DNA of 64,000 nt from Pseudoflavitalea sp. G-6-1-2. GTDB lineage: Bacteria; Bacteroidota; Bacteroidia; Chitinophagales; Chitinophagaceae. Under the pieces are notes generated by a model. That model searched no databases. It was not told where the DNA came from and worked only from the letters and a program-made list of their open reading frames with translations. Positions within the stretch are counted from its first letter, which is position 1. Each line of letters starts with the position of its first letter. The translations under genes were made by a program, and so were the position numbers. This document shows, piece after piece, positions 1-9,800 of this stretch. The DNA is taken from NCBI RefSeq assembly GCF_012927185.1, contig NZ_JABBGB010000003.1, positions 310,001 to 374,000 of the forward strand, given 5' to 3'.

Positions 1-1
1 G

Positions 2-520
2 AAGGTTGAGATCATCGACCCAGGCGATACACGCTTCCTCGAGGAAGACCTCGAAGATCGTATCGACTTCATCGAAGAGAACGACTGGATCTACGATAAG
101 AAAGTGATCACCAACGCCGGCGAAAGCACCAAGCTGAAAGCAGGTCAGATCGCCAGCCTGCGCGAGATCCGTGAAGAAAATTCACTCCTCCGCAGAACCG
201 ATAAGGCAGCTGTAGAGTACAGAGATGCAAATCCTGCTACTTCTCACCCTGTACTGCTCGGTATCACCAAAGCATCACTCGGAACACAAAGCTGGATCTC
301 AGCTGCATCGTTCCAGGAAACCACCAAAGTACTGTCTTCTGCAGCCATCCAGGGTAAAACAGATGACATGCTCGGTCTGAAAGAGAACGTGATCACTGGT
401 CACCCGATCCCAGCCGGTACTGGTCTCCGCGACTTCGACAACATGGTTGTAGGTAGCAAAGAAGAATACGAGCTGCTGCAAACCACCCGCGAAGCCATGA
501 GCTTTGATGACGAAGAATAA
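2..520 (+). CDS. rpoC: RNA polymerase beta' subunit, C-terminal fragment
   Basis: The reading frame is open from base 2 and carries the last 172 or so residues of the beta' subunit, the largest catalytic subunit of RNA polymerase. The stretch reading [20 protein letters not shown] followed by [16 protein letters not shown] is the highly conserved C-terminal region of RpoC (beta' a20 and downstream). The gene enters the window from the left, so its start is missing. It ends in an acidic FDDEE tail and is followed by a strong terminator, so it is probably the last gene of the rpoBC transcript. Identity is certain; only the truncation limits what can be said. Confidence 0.97.
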   Translation, partial: KVEIIDPGDTRFLEEDLEDRIDFIEENDWIYDKKVITNAGESTKLKAGQIASLREIREENSLLRRTDKAAVEYRDANPATSHPVLLGITKASLGTQSWISAASFQETTKVLSSAAIQGKTDDMLGLKENVITGHPIPAGTGLRDFDNMVVGSKEEYELLQTTREAMSFDDEE

Positions 521-561
521 TTACCTGAAAGGATGAATAAAGCCTGATGGTACATATAATC

Positions 562-600
562 AAGAGTAGGGAGCATTCGCTTCCTACTCTTTTGTTTTTT
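562..600 (+). terminator. Rho-independent terminator of rpoC
   Basis: A 13-bp hairpin pairs 562-574 with 579-591 (AAGAGTAGG against CCTACTCTT at the base) around a four-base loop. It is followed by a T-rich run to base 600. It lies 42 bases after the rpoC stop. Confidence 0.9.
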
Positions 601-624
601 ACCATTACTTCGGGAGCGCCCCGT

Positions 625-669
625 CGCTCGCGTCTCGCGAGTGATTCATATTTCTTCGCCTCCGGCGAA
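625..669. repeat. Two tandem GC-rich hairpins between rpoC and the OmpH-like gene
   Basis: Two perfect or near-perfect short inverted repeats lie side by side: 625-632 with 636-643 (CTCGCG core, TCT loop) and 655-660 with 664-669 (TTCGCC, TCC loop, GGCGAA). Neither has a T-run, and the rpoC terminator lies upstream, so they are not needed to end rpoC. They could be a small dispersed palindromic element or a leader structure for the next gene. Confidence 0.5.
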
Positions 670-738
670 AACTTTTGGTGTTAAAACTTTTAACAATTTT
701 CTTTTATCTCAAGAACCTATCTTGCAAAAAAGCTTTAG

Positions 739-1338
739 ATGAGAAATATCTCTACTATTTTAAGTGTACTGGCCCTCGTTCTGATCGGCGTTCTGTTCTA
801 TCTGCATTTCAGTGGAAATAAAGGAACGAAAAAGGTTTCCGATGAAGGCACCAAAGCCGCTCAGCATGATTTTAAAATCGCTTATTTCGATATAGACTCT
901 CTCCAGAACCACTACGAATATTTCAAAGATGTACTGGAGCAAATGAAGAAGAAAGAATCTTCGATGAATGCTGAACTGAACCAAATGAACAATCAGTATC
1001 AGCGCCGCGTACAGCAACTGCAGGCAGAGATCCAGGCGAAAGGCCAGGGTGTAACGCAGGCAGATGAACTCAAAGCACAAAACGAACTGCAAACCATGCA
1101 GCGTAACTTCGGTGAGCGCAAAGCCTCTCTCGAACAGGATATGCAGAAAACACAGGTAGAGAACATGGCTACGCTCAGAAAAACTGTAGAAGATTATCTG
1201 AAGGAATATAACAAAACAAAAGGTTATGCGTTCATCCTTTCATATGAGCCCGGCCTGCTGATGTACTACAAAGATTCTCTGTACGACGTAACCGGAGACC
1301 TCATCAAAGGACTCAACGAGCAGTACAAAAAGAAGTAA
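739..1338 (+). CDS. OmpH/Skp family protein with N-terminal membrane anchor
   Basis: This 199-residue protein has a hydrophobic segment at about residues 5-24. It then has a FDIDSLQ motif (residues 51-57) and a long charged, glutamine-rich helical stretch (about 65-150) that should form a coiled coil. That is the plan of Skp/OmpH periplasmic chaperones, which hold unfolded outer-membrane proteins. The N-terminal segment lacks a clear cleavage site and may be a permanent inner-membrane anchor, as in several Bacteroidota OmpH-like proteins. It stands alone, 218 bases after rpoC, and is not in the usual bamA-skp cluster. The family call is good; the exact chaperone role is inferred. Confidence 0.8.
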   Translation: MRNISTILSVLALVLIGVLFYLHFSGNKGTKKVSDEGTKAAQHDFKIAYFDIDSLQNHYEYFKDVLEQMKKKESSMNAELNQMNNQYQRRVQQLQAEIQAKGQGVTQADELKAQNELQTMQRNFGERKASLEQDMQKTQVENMATLRKTVEDYLKEYNKTKGYAFILSYEPGLLMYYKDSLYDVTGDLIKGLNEQYKKK

Positions 1339-1425
1339 CCAACAAGAAAGGACCCAGACCAACTGACCACGCTGCTCGACCAACGGACAACACCAAAACC
1401 CTTATCAATCTAACGACTGCTTATT

Positions 1426-2817
1426 ATGGCTGAACAAACCTCATTCAAACCGAGCCTCGGTTTGCTGGATGCTACAATGATTGTGGCAGGATCAATGATC
1501 GGTTCCGGCATCTTCATTGTTGGAGCCGATATCACCCGCAACGTAGGAAGCGCAGGCTGGCTTATCGCCGTCTGGCTGATCACCGGATTCATGACCCTCA
1601 CAGCAGCCCTCAGTTACGGAGAATTGAGCGGCATGTTCCCCAAAGCAGGTGGACAATACGTTTTTCTGAAAGAAGCCTACAATCCGTTGTTAGGCTTTTT
1701 ATATGGATGGAGCTTTTTTGCCGTGATCCAAACAGCCACCATCGCCGCGGTTTGCGTGGCATTCGCCAAGTTCGCGGCTTACCTCATTCCCTCGCTAAGT
1801 GAAGATCTTGTTGCATTCTCGATAGGTAGTTTTAAAGTCTCGCCGGCCCAGCTGGTGGCCATCGGAATAACCATCATTCTCACTTACATCAACACAAGGG
1901 GAGTGAAAGAAGGGAAGATCATCCAGACCTCTCTCACCCTGATAAAACTGCTCAGCCTTTTCGGCCTCATCATCTTTGGTTTCATCATGGCTGATGGTGC
2001 AATATGGAAAGCCAACTGGACCAATGCCTGGGACCTTCACAGTCTCACCGACTCCACAACTCCATTACTCGGATTGGTGGCAGCTGCCATGGTAGGCTCC
2101 ATCTTCAGCTCCGATGCATGGAACAACGTAACCTTCATCGCCGGCGAAATCAAGAACCCCAAAAAGAATATCGGTCTCAGCCTCTTCCTCGGAACGCTGG
2201 TAGTAACGCTGATTTACGTAAGCACCAATATCATGTACACAGCTGTACTGCCGATGGATCAGATTGCACATGCGGATAAAGACAGGGTAGCGGTGGTTGC
2301 TTCGCAACATATTTTCGGCTCTGCCGGAACCATCGTGATCGCGCTGATGATCATGGTTTCTACCTTCGGTTGCAGCAACGGACTCATTCTCTCTGGCGCC
2401 CGCGTGTACTACACCATGGCCAAAGACCAGCTCTTCTTCAAACAGGCAAGTCATCTCAATAAAAATGCAGTTCCTGCGAAAGGCCTCTGGATACAGTGCA
2501 TAGCTATCTGTGCCTGGTGTCTCAGCGGTTCTTACGGGCAGCTGCTGGATATGATCTCCTTTGTGGTGGTGCTCTTTTACATGCTCACCATTGTAGGCAT
2601 CTTCATTCTCCGTAAGAAACGCCCCGAAGCTGAGCGTCCTTACAAAGCATTCGGATACCCCGTACTTCCCATCGTATACATCATCATGGGCCTCACTTTC
2701 TGCGGATTGCTGATCGTTTACAAGCCGCTTTATACATGGCCTGGTCTGATCATTACGCTGATTGGTGTTCCGATTTATTATATTGCAGTGGCTAAGAAAA
2801 AGCCTGCAATAAATTAA
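1426..2817 (+). CDS. APC superfamily amino-acid permease
   Basis: This 463-residue integral membrane protein has about twelve hydrophobic segments. The glycine-rich motif GSMIGSGIF at residues 22-30 lies in the first helix and is the substrate-binding signature of the APC/LAT amino-acid transporters. Length and sequence style match the SteT/YhdG-like exchangers, but the transported amino acid cannot be named. The stop codon is only three bases from the start of the heptose kinase gene, so the two are probably cotranscribed, although no functional link is obvious. Confidence 0.88.
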   Translation: MAEQTSFKPSLGLLDATMIVAGSMIGSGIFIVGADITRNVGSAGWLIAVWLITGFMTLTAALSYGELSGMFPKAGGQYVFLKEAYNPLLGFLYGWSFFAVIQTATIAAVCVAFAKFAAYLIPSLSEDLVAFSIGSFKVSPAQLVAIGITIILTYINTRGVKEGKIIQTSLTLIKLLSLFGLIIFGFIMADGAIWKANWTNAWDLHSLTDSTTPLLGLVAAAMVGSIFSSDAWNNVTFIAGEIKNPKKNIGLSLFLGTLVVTLIYVSTNIMYTAVLPMDQIAHADKDRVAVVASQHIFGSAGTIVIALMIMVSTFGCSNGLILSGARVYYTMAKDQLFFKQASHLNKNAVPAKGLWIQCIAICAWCLSGSYGQLLDMISFVVVLFYMLTIVGIFILRKKRPEAERPYKAFGYPVLPIVYIIMGLTFCGLLIVYKPLYTWPGLIITLIGVPIYYIAVAKKKPAIN

Positions 2818-2820
2818 GCT

Positions 2821-3816
2821 ATGACAGTGACCGATTTTGAGCAATTATTCGCGCAGTTTGAAAATATTAAGATAGGAGTGATAGGAGATGTAATGCTCGA
2901 TACCTACTGGTGGGGGCATGTAGACCGCATCTCACCGGAAGCGCCGGTACCCATTGTGGCGCTCGACAAAAAGGAACAGCGGATAGGAGGGGCAGGAAAT
3001 GTAGCGCTCAATCTCGCATCGCTCCGCGCCAAAGTGAGCATCATCAGTGTGATGGGGAACGACGATGAAGCCATCGCCCTCAAAAATCTCTGCGAACAGC
3101 AAAATATCGATACGCGTTATCTGCTGCAAAGCTATAAACGCATCACCACCAATAAAAGCCGCATCATCAGCCGCAATCAGCAGATGATGCGCCTCGATGC
3201 TGAGATCACCAAAGATCTCGATGCCGCCGACGAAGCAGCTTTGCTGAAAACCGTTGAGCAATACATACAACAGGAACAACCCCGTGTGGTGATCTTCGAA
3301 GATTACAACAAAGGCGTTCTCACTGCCTCCGTGATCAAAGAAGTGATTGCCCTCTGCAAAAAATACGGCGTACTCACCACCGTCGATCCCAAGCGAAAGA
3401 ACTTCTTCGCATACAATGGCGTTGACATCTTCAAGCCCAATCTCAAAGAAGTAAAAGACGGATTGAACCTGCTGGTTGAGGAAGTGAATCTGCCGGCACT
3501 GAACGATATCCACCTCAAACTGCAGCAGCAACTGCACCACCATATTTCTTTCATTACGCTTTCAGAGAAAGGCGTGTTCTTCCAGAACAGCGACAGCAGC
3601 CGCATCATACCATCGCATCTCCGCAATATCGCCGATGTATCCGGTGCGGGAGATACGGTGATAGCCGTGGCCTCCCTCATTTATGCCACCACCGGCAGCG
3701 TAAACCTGATGGCCGAAGTGGCCAATATCGCCGGAGGGCTGGTATGTGAGGAAGTAGGTACTGCCGCCATCAACCGCGACCGCCTCTTGCAGGAATGCAG
3801 GATTTTACTAAATTAG
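2821..3816 (+). CDS. hldE: D-glycero-beta-D-manno-heptose-7-phosphate kinase (PfkB family)
   Basis: This 331-residue kinase corresponds to the N-terminal (RfaE1) domain of HldE, which phosphorylates heptose-7-phosphate at C1 on the way to ADP-heptose for lipopolysaccharide core. Visible landmarks are GDVMLDTYWWG at residues 22-32, the sugar-binding GGAGNVA at 56-62, VDPKRKNF at 188-195, and the PfkB ATP/anion-hole signature SGAGDT at 274-279 with catalytic Asp278. The C-terminal nucleotidyltransferase domain of bifunctional HldE is absent, so this is a stand-alone kinase (hldE1/rfaE1). It follows the permease gene with a three-base gap. Confidence 0.9.
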   Translation: MTVTDFEQLFAQFENIKIGVIGDVMLDTYWWGHVDRISPEAPVPIVALDKKEQRIGGAGNVALNLASLRAKVSIISVMGNDDEAIALKNLCEQQNIDTRYLLQSYKRITTNKSRIISRNQQMMRLDAEITKDLDAADEAALLKTVEQYIQQEQPRVVIFEDYNKGVLTASVIKEVIALCKKYGVLTTVDPKRKNFFAYNGVDIFKPNLKEVKDGLNLLVEEVNLPALNDIHLKLQQQLHHHISFITLSEKGVFFQNSDSSRIIPSHLRNIADVSGAGDTVIAVASLIYATTGSVNLMAEVANIAGGLVCEEVGTAAINRDRLLQECRILLN

Positions 3817-3938
3817 TCCCGGTTGCCGCCCAATTTCGGGGCATTACCCGCAAAAACAGGTATTTTGTTGGTGACGTGCAGCAAAGCAACGCCCGGAAAA
3901 GTCTTTAAGCTTATATGATCAATTGAAATAATGTTCTG

Positions 3939-4841
3939 ATGCTGGCTGTTACGATCCTTGGAAATAATTCCGCTTTACCCGCATATGACCGTCACCCGAC
4001 GGCCCAGTTAGTGACGTTGGATGATCAGTTGTTCCTGGTAGACTGTGGAGAAGGTACCCAGGTGCAGCTGAGCCGGTACCGTGTGCGTTGGGGCCGCATC
4101 AATCATATTTTCATTTCGCATCTCCATGGCGATCACTATTTCGGATTGCCGGGTTTTCTCAACAGCATGGGATTGCTGCACCGCGAAAATGATCTTCATC
4201 TCTATGCACCTGCCGAGCTGGAAGCCATACTGGACCTGCAGTTCAAGGCAGCGGGCACTATCCTTCCCTACAAATTGTTTTTCCATCCGCTCACCGAAGA
4301 AGGGGTGCTGGTGAAAACCGATAAATTCAAGGTAACCTGCTTCCCTACCAAACACCGCATCGCCTGCTGGGGCTTCAGGTTTGAACAGGTGAAAGCGCCG
4401 CGCCGTGTGAATCCCGAAAAAGCGGTGAAACATGGCGTTCCTGCTGCATTCTACGACAGACTGAAATGGGGCGAGAACTATACCACCAAAAGCGGAACGC
4501 TGATTGCCAACGATCAGGTTACCGACCCCGCCGCCAAACCGAAATCATACGCATACTGCGCCGATACCATCTACGACGAAGAACTGATTCCGCGCATAGC
4601 CGGTGTAGATATGCTCTATCACGAAACCACCTACCTCAGAGAATTGAACGATCGCGCTGCAAGCCGCTTCCACTCTACAACAGAGCAGGCAGCCACTATC
4701 GCGAGAAAAGCCGAAGTAGGGCGATTGCTCATCGGGCATTTCAGTTCAAAATATGAGAACCTCGATCAGTTTCAGGAAGAAGCCAGAGAAGTTTTTCCTG
4801 CCACCGATCTCGCCATTGAAGGAGTTACCTTCCGTTCATGA
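3939..4841 (+). CDS. rnz: Ribonuclease Z
   Basis: This 300-residue metallo-beta-lactamase fold protein is tRNase Z, the endonuclease that trims tRNA 3' trailers. The zinc motif HLHGDH is at residues 61-66. The early GNNSALPAYDRHPT segment and VDCGEGTQVQL (34-44) are typical of the bacterial enzyme, and the late HETTYL and GHFSSKY motifs supply further metal ligands. The length matches the family. It has a 122-base upstream gap, so it probably has its own promoter, and the sigma-factor gene of locus 1 follows after 39 bases. Confidence 0.95.
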   Translation: MLAVTILGNNSALPAYDRHPTAQLVTLDDQLFLVDCGEGTQVQLSRYRVRWGRINHIFISHLHGDHYFGLPGFLNSMGLLHRENDLHLYAPAELEAILDLQFKAAGTILPYKLFFHPLTEEGVLVKTDKFKVTCFPTKHRIACWGFRFEQVKAPRRVNPEKAVKHGVPAAFYDRLKWGENYTTKSGTLIANDQVTDPAAKPKSYAYCADTIYDEELIPRIAGVDMLYHETTYLRELNDRAASRFHSTTEQAATIARKAEVGRLLIGHFSSKYENLDQFQEEAREVFPATDLAIEGVTFRS

Positions 4842-4880
4842 TAAATTTTCCTGTATTTTCGGGCAATTGCGCCCCTGCAT

Positions 4881-5522
4881 ATGACCGGAGAATTGCACAT
4901 CGATCTTCACGAGAAAGAGTTATTGAACCGCGTGGCGGCAGGCGATGAGTTGGCATTTGCCACTTTATTCGCTTCGCATCGCAACCGGGTCTATGCGCTT
5001 GCTTACAAACTTACAGGGGTGAAGTCGGGTGCAGAAGATGTGGTGCAGGATGTGTTTCTGAAACTATGGCTCCGCCGCGAAGACCTTCCGAATATCCGCA
5101 ACTTCAGGGCTTATCTCAATACCATCACAGCCAATCTGGTAAGCAATATGCTGCGAAGAGTAGCGTACGAATATCGGTTTCTGAACGAAACCATCAGAAC
5201 CGATGTAAGCCAGAATGCAGATGGCATCAGTGTTTCAGCCTTGCACGAACTGCAGAACAAAATACACAAAGCCGTTTCCTCTCTTTCAAAACAGCAGCAG
5301 AAGATCTTTCTGCTGAGCCGCGAACAGGGTATGAAATACTCCGCGATTGCTGAACTCCTTGGAATTTCAACCGCTACCGTTAAAACACATATGGTAGATG
5401 CATTGCGCAATATCCGCGCACATTTATCAGCCAACGGTATCGGCATTTTAATCACCTTATTGCTATCTCTCTCCTGGTTGCTGGAAAAAATTAATATTTT
5501 TTTAGAGAAGAGGTCAACCTGA
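4881..5522 (+). CDS. ECF-type RNA polymerase sigma factor (locus 1)
   Basis: This 213-residue sigma-70 family protein has region 2 at about residues 20-90 (DVVQDVFLKLWLRRE) and region 4 at about 130-180 (LSKQQQKIFLLSREQGMKY followed by the helix-turn-helix IAELLGISTATVKTHM). It ends in a hydrophobic tail (GIGILITLLLSLSWLL) that could attach it to the membrane or to its anti-sigma partner. It is followed by fecR, susC and susD, the usual order for cell-surface signalling in Bacteroidota. It should direct transcription of the uptake genes once FecR releases it. Confidence 0.93.
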   Translation: MTGELHIDLHEKELLNRVAAGDELAFATLFASHRNRVYALAYKLTGVKSGAEDVVQDVFLKLWLRREDLPNIRNFRAYLNTITANLVSNMLRRVAYEYRFLNETIRTDVSQNADGISVSALHELQNKIHKAVSSLSKQQQKIFLLSREQGMKYSAIAELLGISTATVKTHMVDALRNIRAHLSANGIGILITLLLSLSWLLEKINIFLEKRST

Positions 5523-5566
5523 TTTTCTTCTCGTGTGTCCAGTAATATAGGAGCTAAACCAATGCT

Positions 5567-6751
5567 ATGGAATCGAAGATTTCACGATTCGTCTATTTGT
5601 TCGATCTGTACAGTAACGGAACCTGTACCACCGCCGAAAGGAAAGAATACCTGGAGCTGGTACTCGACCCTGCTGTACAGCCTGTGCTCGATCAGCTGAT
5701 CAGAAACTCAGTGGAGCAGCACAATGCGGAGCTCCCGATAGATGAACCACGCAGCAAAGAAATGCTGCAAAACATATTGACCCTAAACCCCGAGCTCAAT
5801 ACCTATGATCTTCCCCTCCCTGCGCGAAGCGGCACAGTGAAACGGATTGCATACAGTGCAGTTGCAGCCGCTGTGTTGTTCGCCGTCGGGATCGGAATCT
5901 GGAGATGGCTGCGTACCAGCCATCCTGCCGATAATCAGATTGTTAACAACGAACCGGTGATCCCTCCCGGCAGGGAAGGAGCCCTGCTCACCTTGTCGGA
6001 TGGCCGCACTGTAGTGCTCGACAGTCTCGGCAATGGCTGGGCCAATCAGCAGGAGGGGAGCACTGTAACATTGAAAGACCGTCAACTGGTGTATCAGCAA
6101 TCTGATAACGGAGATGGGCAAGTGCATTACAATACCATGCAAACGCCCAGAGGGCGCAGGTTTCATGTGAAGCTGCCCGATGGCACGCTGGTATGGCTGA
6201 ATGCGGCTTCGATGATCCGCTATCCAACTTCCTTTACCGGTAAAACCAGAGAAGTTGAACTGAATGGAGAAGCTTATTTCGATGTGGCAAAGAACACTGC
6301 TGCGCCATTTGTGGTGAAGAAGAAAGAAACAACGGTTACTGTACTCGGTACAGCCTTCAATGTGAACGCCTACGAAGATGAGCCCGACATGAAAGTTACG
6401 CTGGTAAAGGGTTCTGTGAAGGTAGCCGATGCTACGGACGCTTCCACACTCCAACCCGGCCAGCAAGCTGTGATCGATAAAAGCATCAGAATAATTCCTC
6501 ATGCAGACATCGAAGCAGTAACGGCCTGGAAAGACGGATTATTCATCATGCGATCTGTAACCCTGTCTGCACTGATGCGCCAGATCAGCAGATGGTACGA
6601 TGTAGAAGTGGTAGTGGAAGGTAACCTGCCGCAAAAACAATTTGGTGGCATTCTCGGAATGGATCTGCCATTGAGTGATATGATCAGAACCTTACAATCC
6701 TATGGACTTAGCGTAAAACTGGAGAACCGAAAATTGACAATACAGCCTTAA
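5567..6751 (+). CDS. FecR family anti-sigma regulator (locus 1)
   Basis: This 394-residue inner-membrane protein has a cytoplasmic N-terminal part (1-92) that should bind the sigma factor and a single transmembrane helix at about 94-112. The periplasmic FecR domain contains TPRGRRFHVKLPDGT and LNGEAYFDV. A C-terminal DUF4974-type domain (about 325-394) should contact the SusC signalling domain. It sits between the sigma factor and SusC genes with 44- and 98-base gaps. By analogy with FecR it senses the occupied receptor and releases or activates the sigma factor. Confidence 0.93.
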   Translation: MESKISRFVYLFDLYSNGTCTTAERKEYLELVLDPAVQPVLDQLIRNSVEQHNAELPIDEPRSKEMLQNILTLNPELNTYDLPLPARSGTVKRIAYSAVAAAVLFAVGIGIWRWLRTSHPADNQIVNNEPVIPPGREGALLTLSDGRTVVLDSLGNGWANQQEGSTVTLKDRQLVYQQSDNGDGQVHYNTMQTPRGRRFHVKLPDGTLVWLNAASMIRYPTSFTGKTREVELNGEAYFDVAKNTAAPFVVKKKETTVTVLGTAFNVNAYEDEPDMKVTLVKGSVKVADATDASTLQPGQQAVIDKSIRIIPHADIEAVTAWKDGLFIMRSVTLSALMRQISRWYDVEVVVEGNLPQKQFGGILGMDLPLSDMIRTLQSYGLSVKLENRKLTIQP

Positions 6752-6849
6752 AGAAAAAGCCGCATCGTCTGACTCACGAGGCGGCCAATTCAGGCAAATG
6801 CAGCGACCTCGCAGTCTGCTTATTCATCAACCTAAACCAATTCAAAGGT

Positions 6850-9800
6850 ATGCATTTTGTTGCACTCTTTGTCCGGGGGAGACGTATGCCCACCGGGCAA
6901 TTCACCAAAACCCTGCGGATCATGAAACTCGCCGCCCTGATGATGCTGGTAACCTGTCTCCAGGTAAGCGCCAGAACTTTCTCACAGAAAGTAACCATTC
7001 AGATGAAGAATGCCTCGTTAGAGAAGGTATTCAGTGAAATCAAGTCCCAGACCGGCTTGTACGCCATCTGGGATGAGCAGGCATTGCTCAGCGCCAAACC
7101 TGTTGATGTATCCGTTCGCGATGCATCGGTACAGGATCTGCTGAACCAGTGTTTTGCCAATCAACCGCTGACATATTCCATTGTCGGCAAAATGATTGTT
7201 GTAAAAAAGAAGATGGTAGTGCCTGCACCGCCATCCATTTCTCCATTGGTGTTATACGAAGCGCCCCGCCTCACTATCTCTGGTGTGGTACTCGACGAAC
7301 AGGGCAAGCCTATTGCCAATGCCAGCGTGCAGGTGAAGGGAACCAAAACCGGTATCGCTACCGGCAACGATGGATCTTTCAAACTCAGTGTAGCCGATAA
7401 TAAAGTGGTGCTGATCGTTACCAGTCTCGGATACGAAAAACAGGAGATCACTGTAAGCAATGATGAACCCATTCGAATCGTACTCAAAAAGTCTGAGAAG
7501 GAAATGGATCAGGTAGTGGTTACTACCGGCATCTTCAACAGAAAATCCAGCAGCTACACCGGCGCAGTAACAGTAGTTACACGTAAAGAGCTGCAGATGG
7601 CCGGTAACAGAAATCTCATCACCTCACTTCGCAATATCGATCCCTCATTCAATATCATCGAGAGCAATAACTTCGGATCGAATCCAAACCGTCTGCCCGA
7701 AATTCAGGTGCGTGGCAACTCCAGCCTTCCCAACGTAAATCAGTTGCAGGATCAGACTCGCGTGGGCATCAACACACCACTGGTGGTACTCGATGGTTTT
7801 GAAACTACTTTGCAACGCCTGCTCGATCTCAACGAGAATGAAGTTGAAACCATCACTCTATTGAAAGATGCTTCTGCTACTGCCATCTATGGTTCACGCG
7901 GAGCCAATGGAGTAGTGGTTGTTAAGACGAGAGCTCCACAGCAGGGAAAACTGCGGGTATCCTATAAAGGAGATGTAACGGTTGAACTGCCTGATATTAC
8001 AGGATACAACCTGTTGAAGTCGCGCGAAAAACTTGAATTGGAAAGATTAGCCGGATTGTACTCTCATACCAATCCTTCCATTGCAATTCCACTGGAGAGA
8101 TATTACAATAATATTTACAACGATATCAATGCAGGAGTAGAAACAGACTGGATTTCCAAACCTTTGAGAACCGGCGTGGGCAATCGTCACAACCTTCGTC
8201 TCGAAGGTGGGGATGATAGATTCCGCTATTCAGCATCTGCTCAGATCAACAACATAGAAGGTGTGATGAAAGGCTCTTCACGCAAAATGTTCAATGGAGC
8301 CATCACGCTCAGTTACGTTTTCAAATCATTACGTTTTACCAATAATCTTATCATCGGATTAGGTAAGAACCAGGAATCACCGTACGGCAACTTCAGTGAT
8401 TATGTAAAACAGAACCCATACTGGAGGGCTTATGATGAAGGTGGTAAACCTTTGAGAGTGCTGGGCTATTACGGAAATAACGATTACGTTGACCGGTGGG
8501 GAACAACCCTTCCCGGCAATCCGTTATACAATGCTTCGCTCAATACATTCAACCGGGGCAATACTTCAGAGCTCATCAACAACTTCTCCCTTGAATGGCG
8601 TTTCCATCCCGATCTGGTTTTCCGTGGTTCACTGGGGCTGAGAAGAGAAACAGATGAAAGGGATATCTTCAAACCAGCGGCACATACAGACTTCAATTCA
8701 TATACCGGCTCTGATATTTTTCGTAAGGGGTCTTACAGATTCAATACCGGAAAGAATCAGGGATATGAAGGCGCACTCAATATCAGCTATAACCGAAGTG
8801 TGAACAAACACACAATTTTTGGCGGGCTCGATTACAGAATCAGTCAGCGTACCAGCTCGGCATACGGATTTGAAGCGGAGGGATTCACCAATCCAAATTT
8901 CGATTTCATCTCTATGGCGCAGCAATATAAGAAAGATGGAAAACCAGACGGAAGCGAAAGCCTTACCAGAACAATTGGTATTACTGGTAACGCCAGCTAT
9001 ATGTACGATGGCAAATATTCTGTTGACGTTGCAGGCCGCGTAGATGGTGCGTCTCAGTTCGGTGCTAAGAACCGCTTTGCTCCATTCTGGTCTGCAGGCC
9101 TTGGCTGGAACATGGAAAGAGAACCCTGGCTGGCTGATAAAACCTATATCAACCGACTGAAGCTTCGTGGTTCGGTTGGTATGACGGGGTCTCAGAAATT
9201 CAATGCCTATCAGGCTTTGAGCACTTACAAATACTACACCGATAACCGATACTACAATTGGGTTGGATCTTATCTCATGGGCTTCGGCAATGAGAACCTC
9301 AAGTGGCAACAGAAGATGAACTACAATATCGGGCTGGAAGGAAACTTCCTGAATAACCGCCTGAACTTTGTGGCTGATTACTATATCGAAACAACTCAGG
9401 GCATGATCTCCGCAGTTGACCTGCCTGCGTCAAACGGATTTTCGAGCTACATCGATAATATCGGTAAGATTGAAAACAGAGGAATAGAACTGAAAGTAAC
9501 GATAGGCATTATACGAAGTAAAGATTTCTCCTGGAGTATCAATGGTGCTTTAGTGCACAACAAGAACAAAATTCTGAAGATATCCGAAGCGCTCAAAGAA
9601 GCTCAGAAAGGCATGGAATCTCAGAAAGGAGCGATACCCACCACGTTGTATAAAGAAGGTTATTCAGACAGGACCATTTGGGTAGTACCATCATTGGGTA
9701 TCGATCCAAGCACCGGAAAGGAAATGTATCTGGATCGCTTCAACAATACCACTTTCGTTTGGAACTCGCAGGATATCCGTGCTACCGGAGTTGAAACGCC

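Noticed and set aside
2065-2844. 259-codon open frame on the minus strand across the permease gene
   Set aside because: It lies wholly antisense to a clear transporter gene, has no membrane or domain features of its own, and arises from the codon bias of the sense gene.
8698-9309. 203-codon minus-strand frame inside the first susC
   Set aside because: Shadow of the SusC barrel coding sequence; the composition is not protein-like and it has no promoter.
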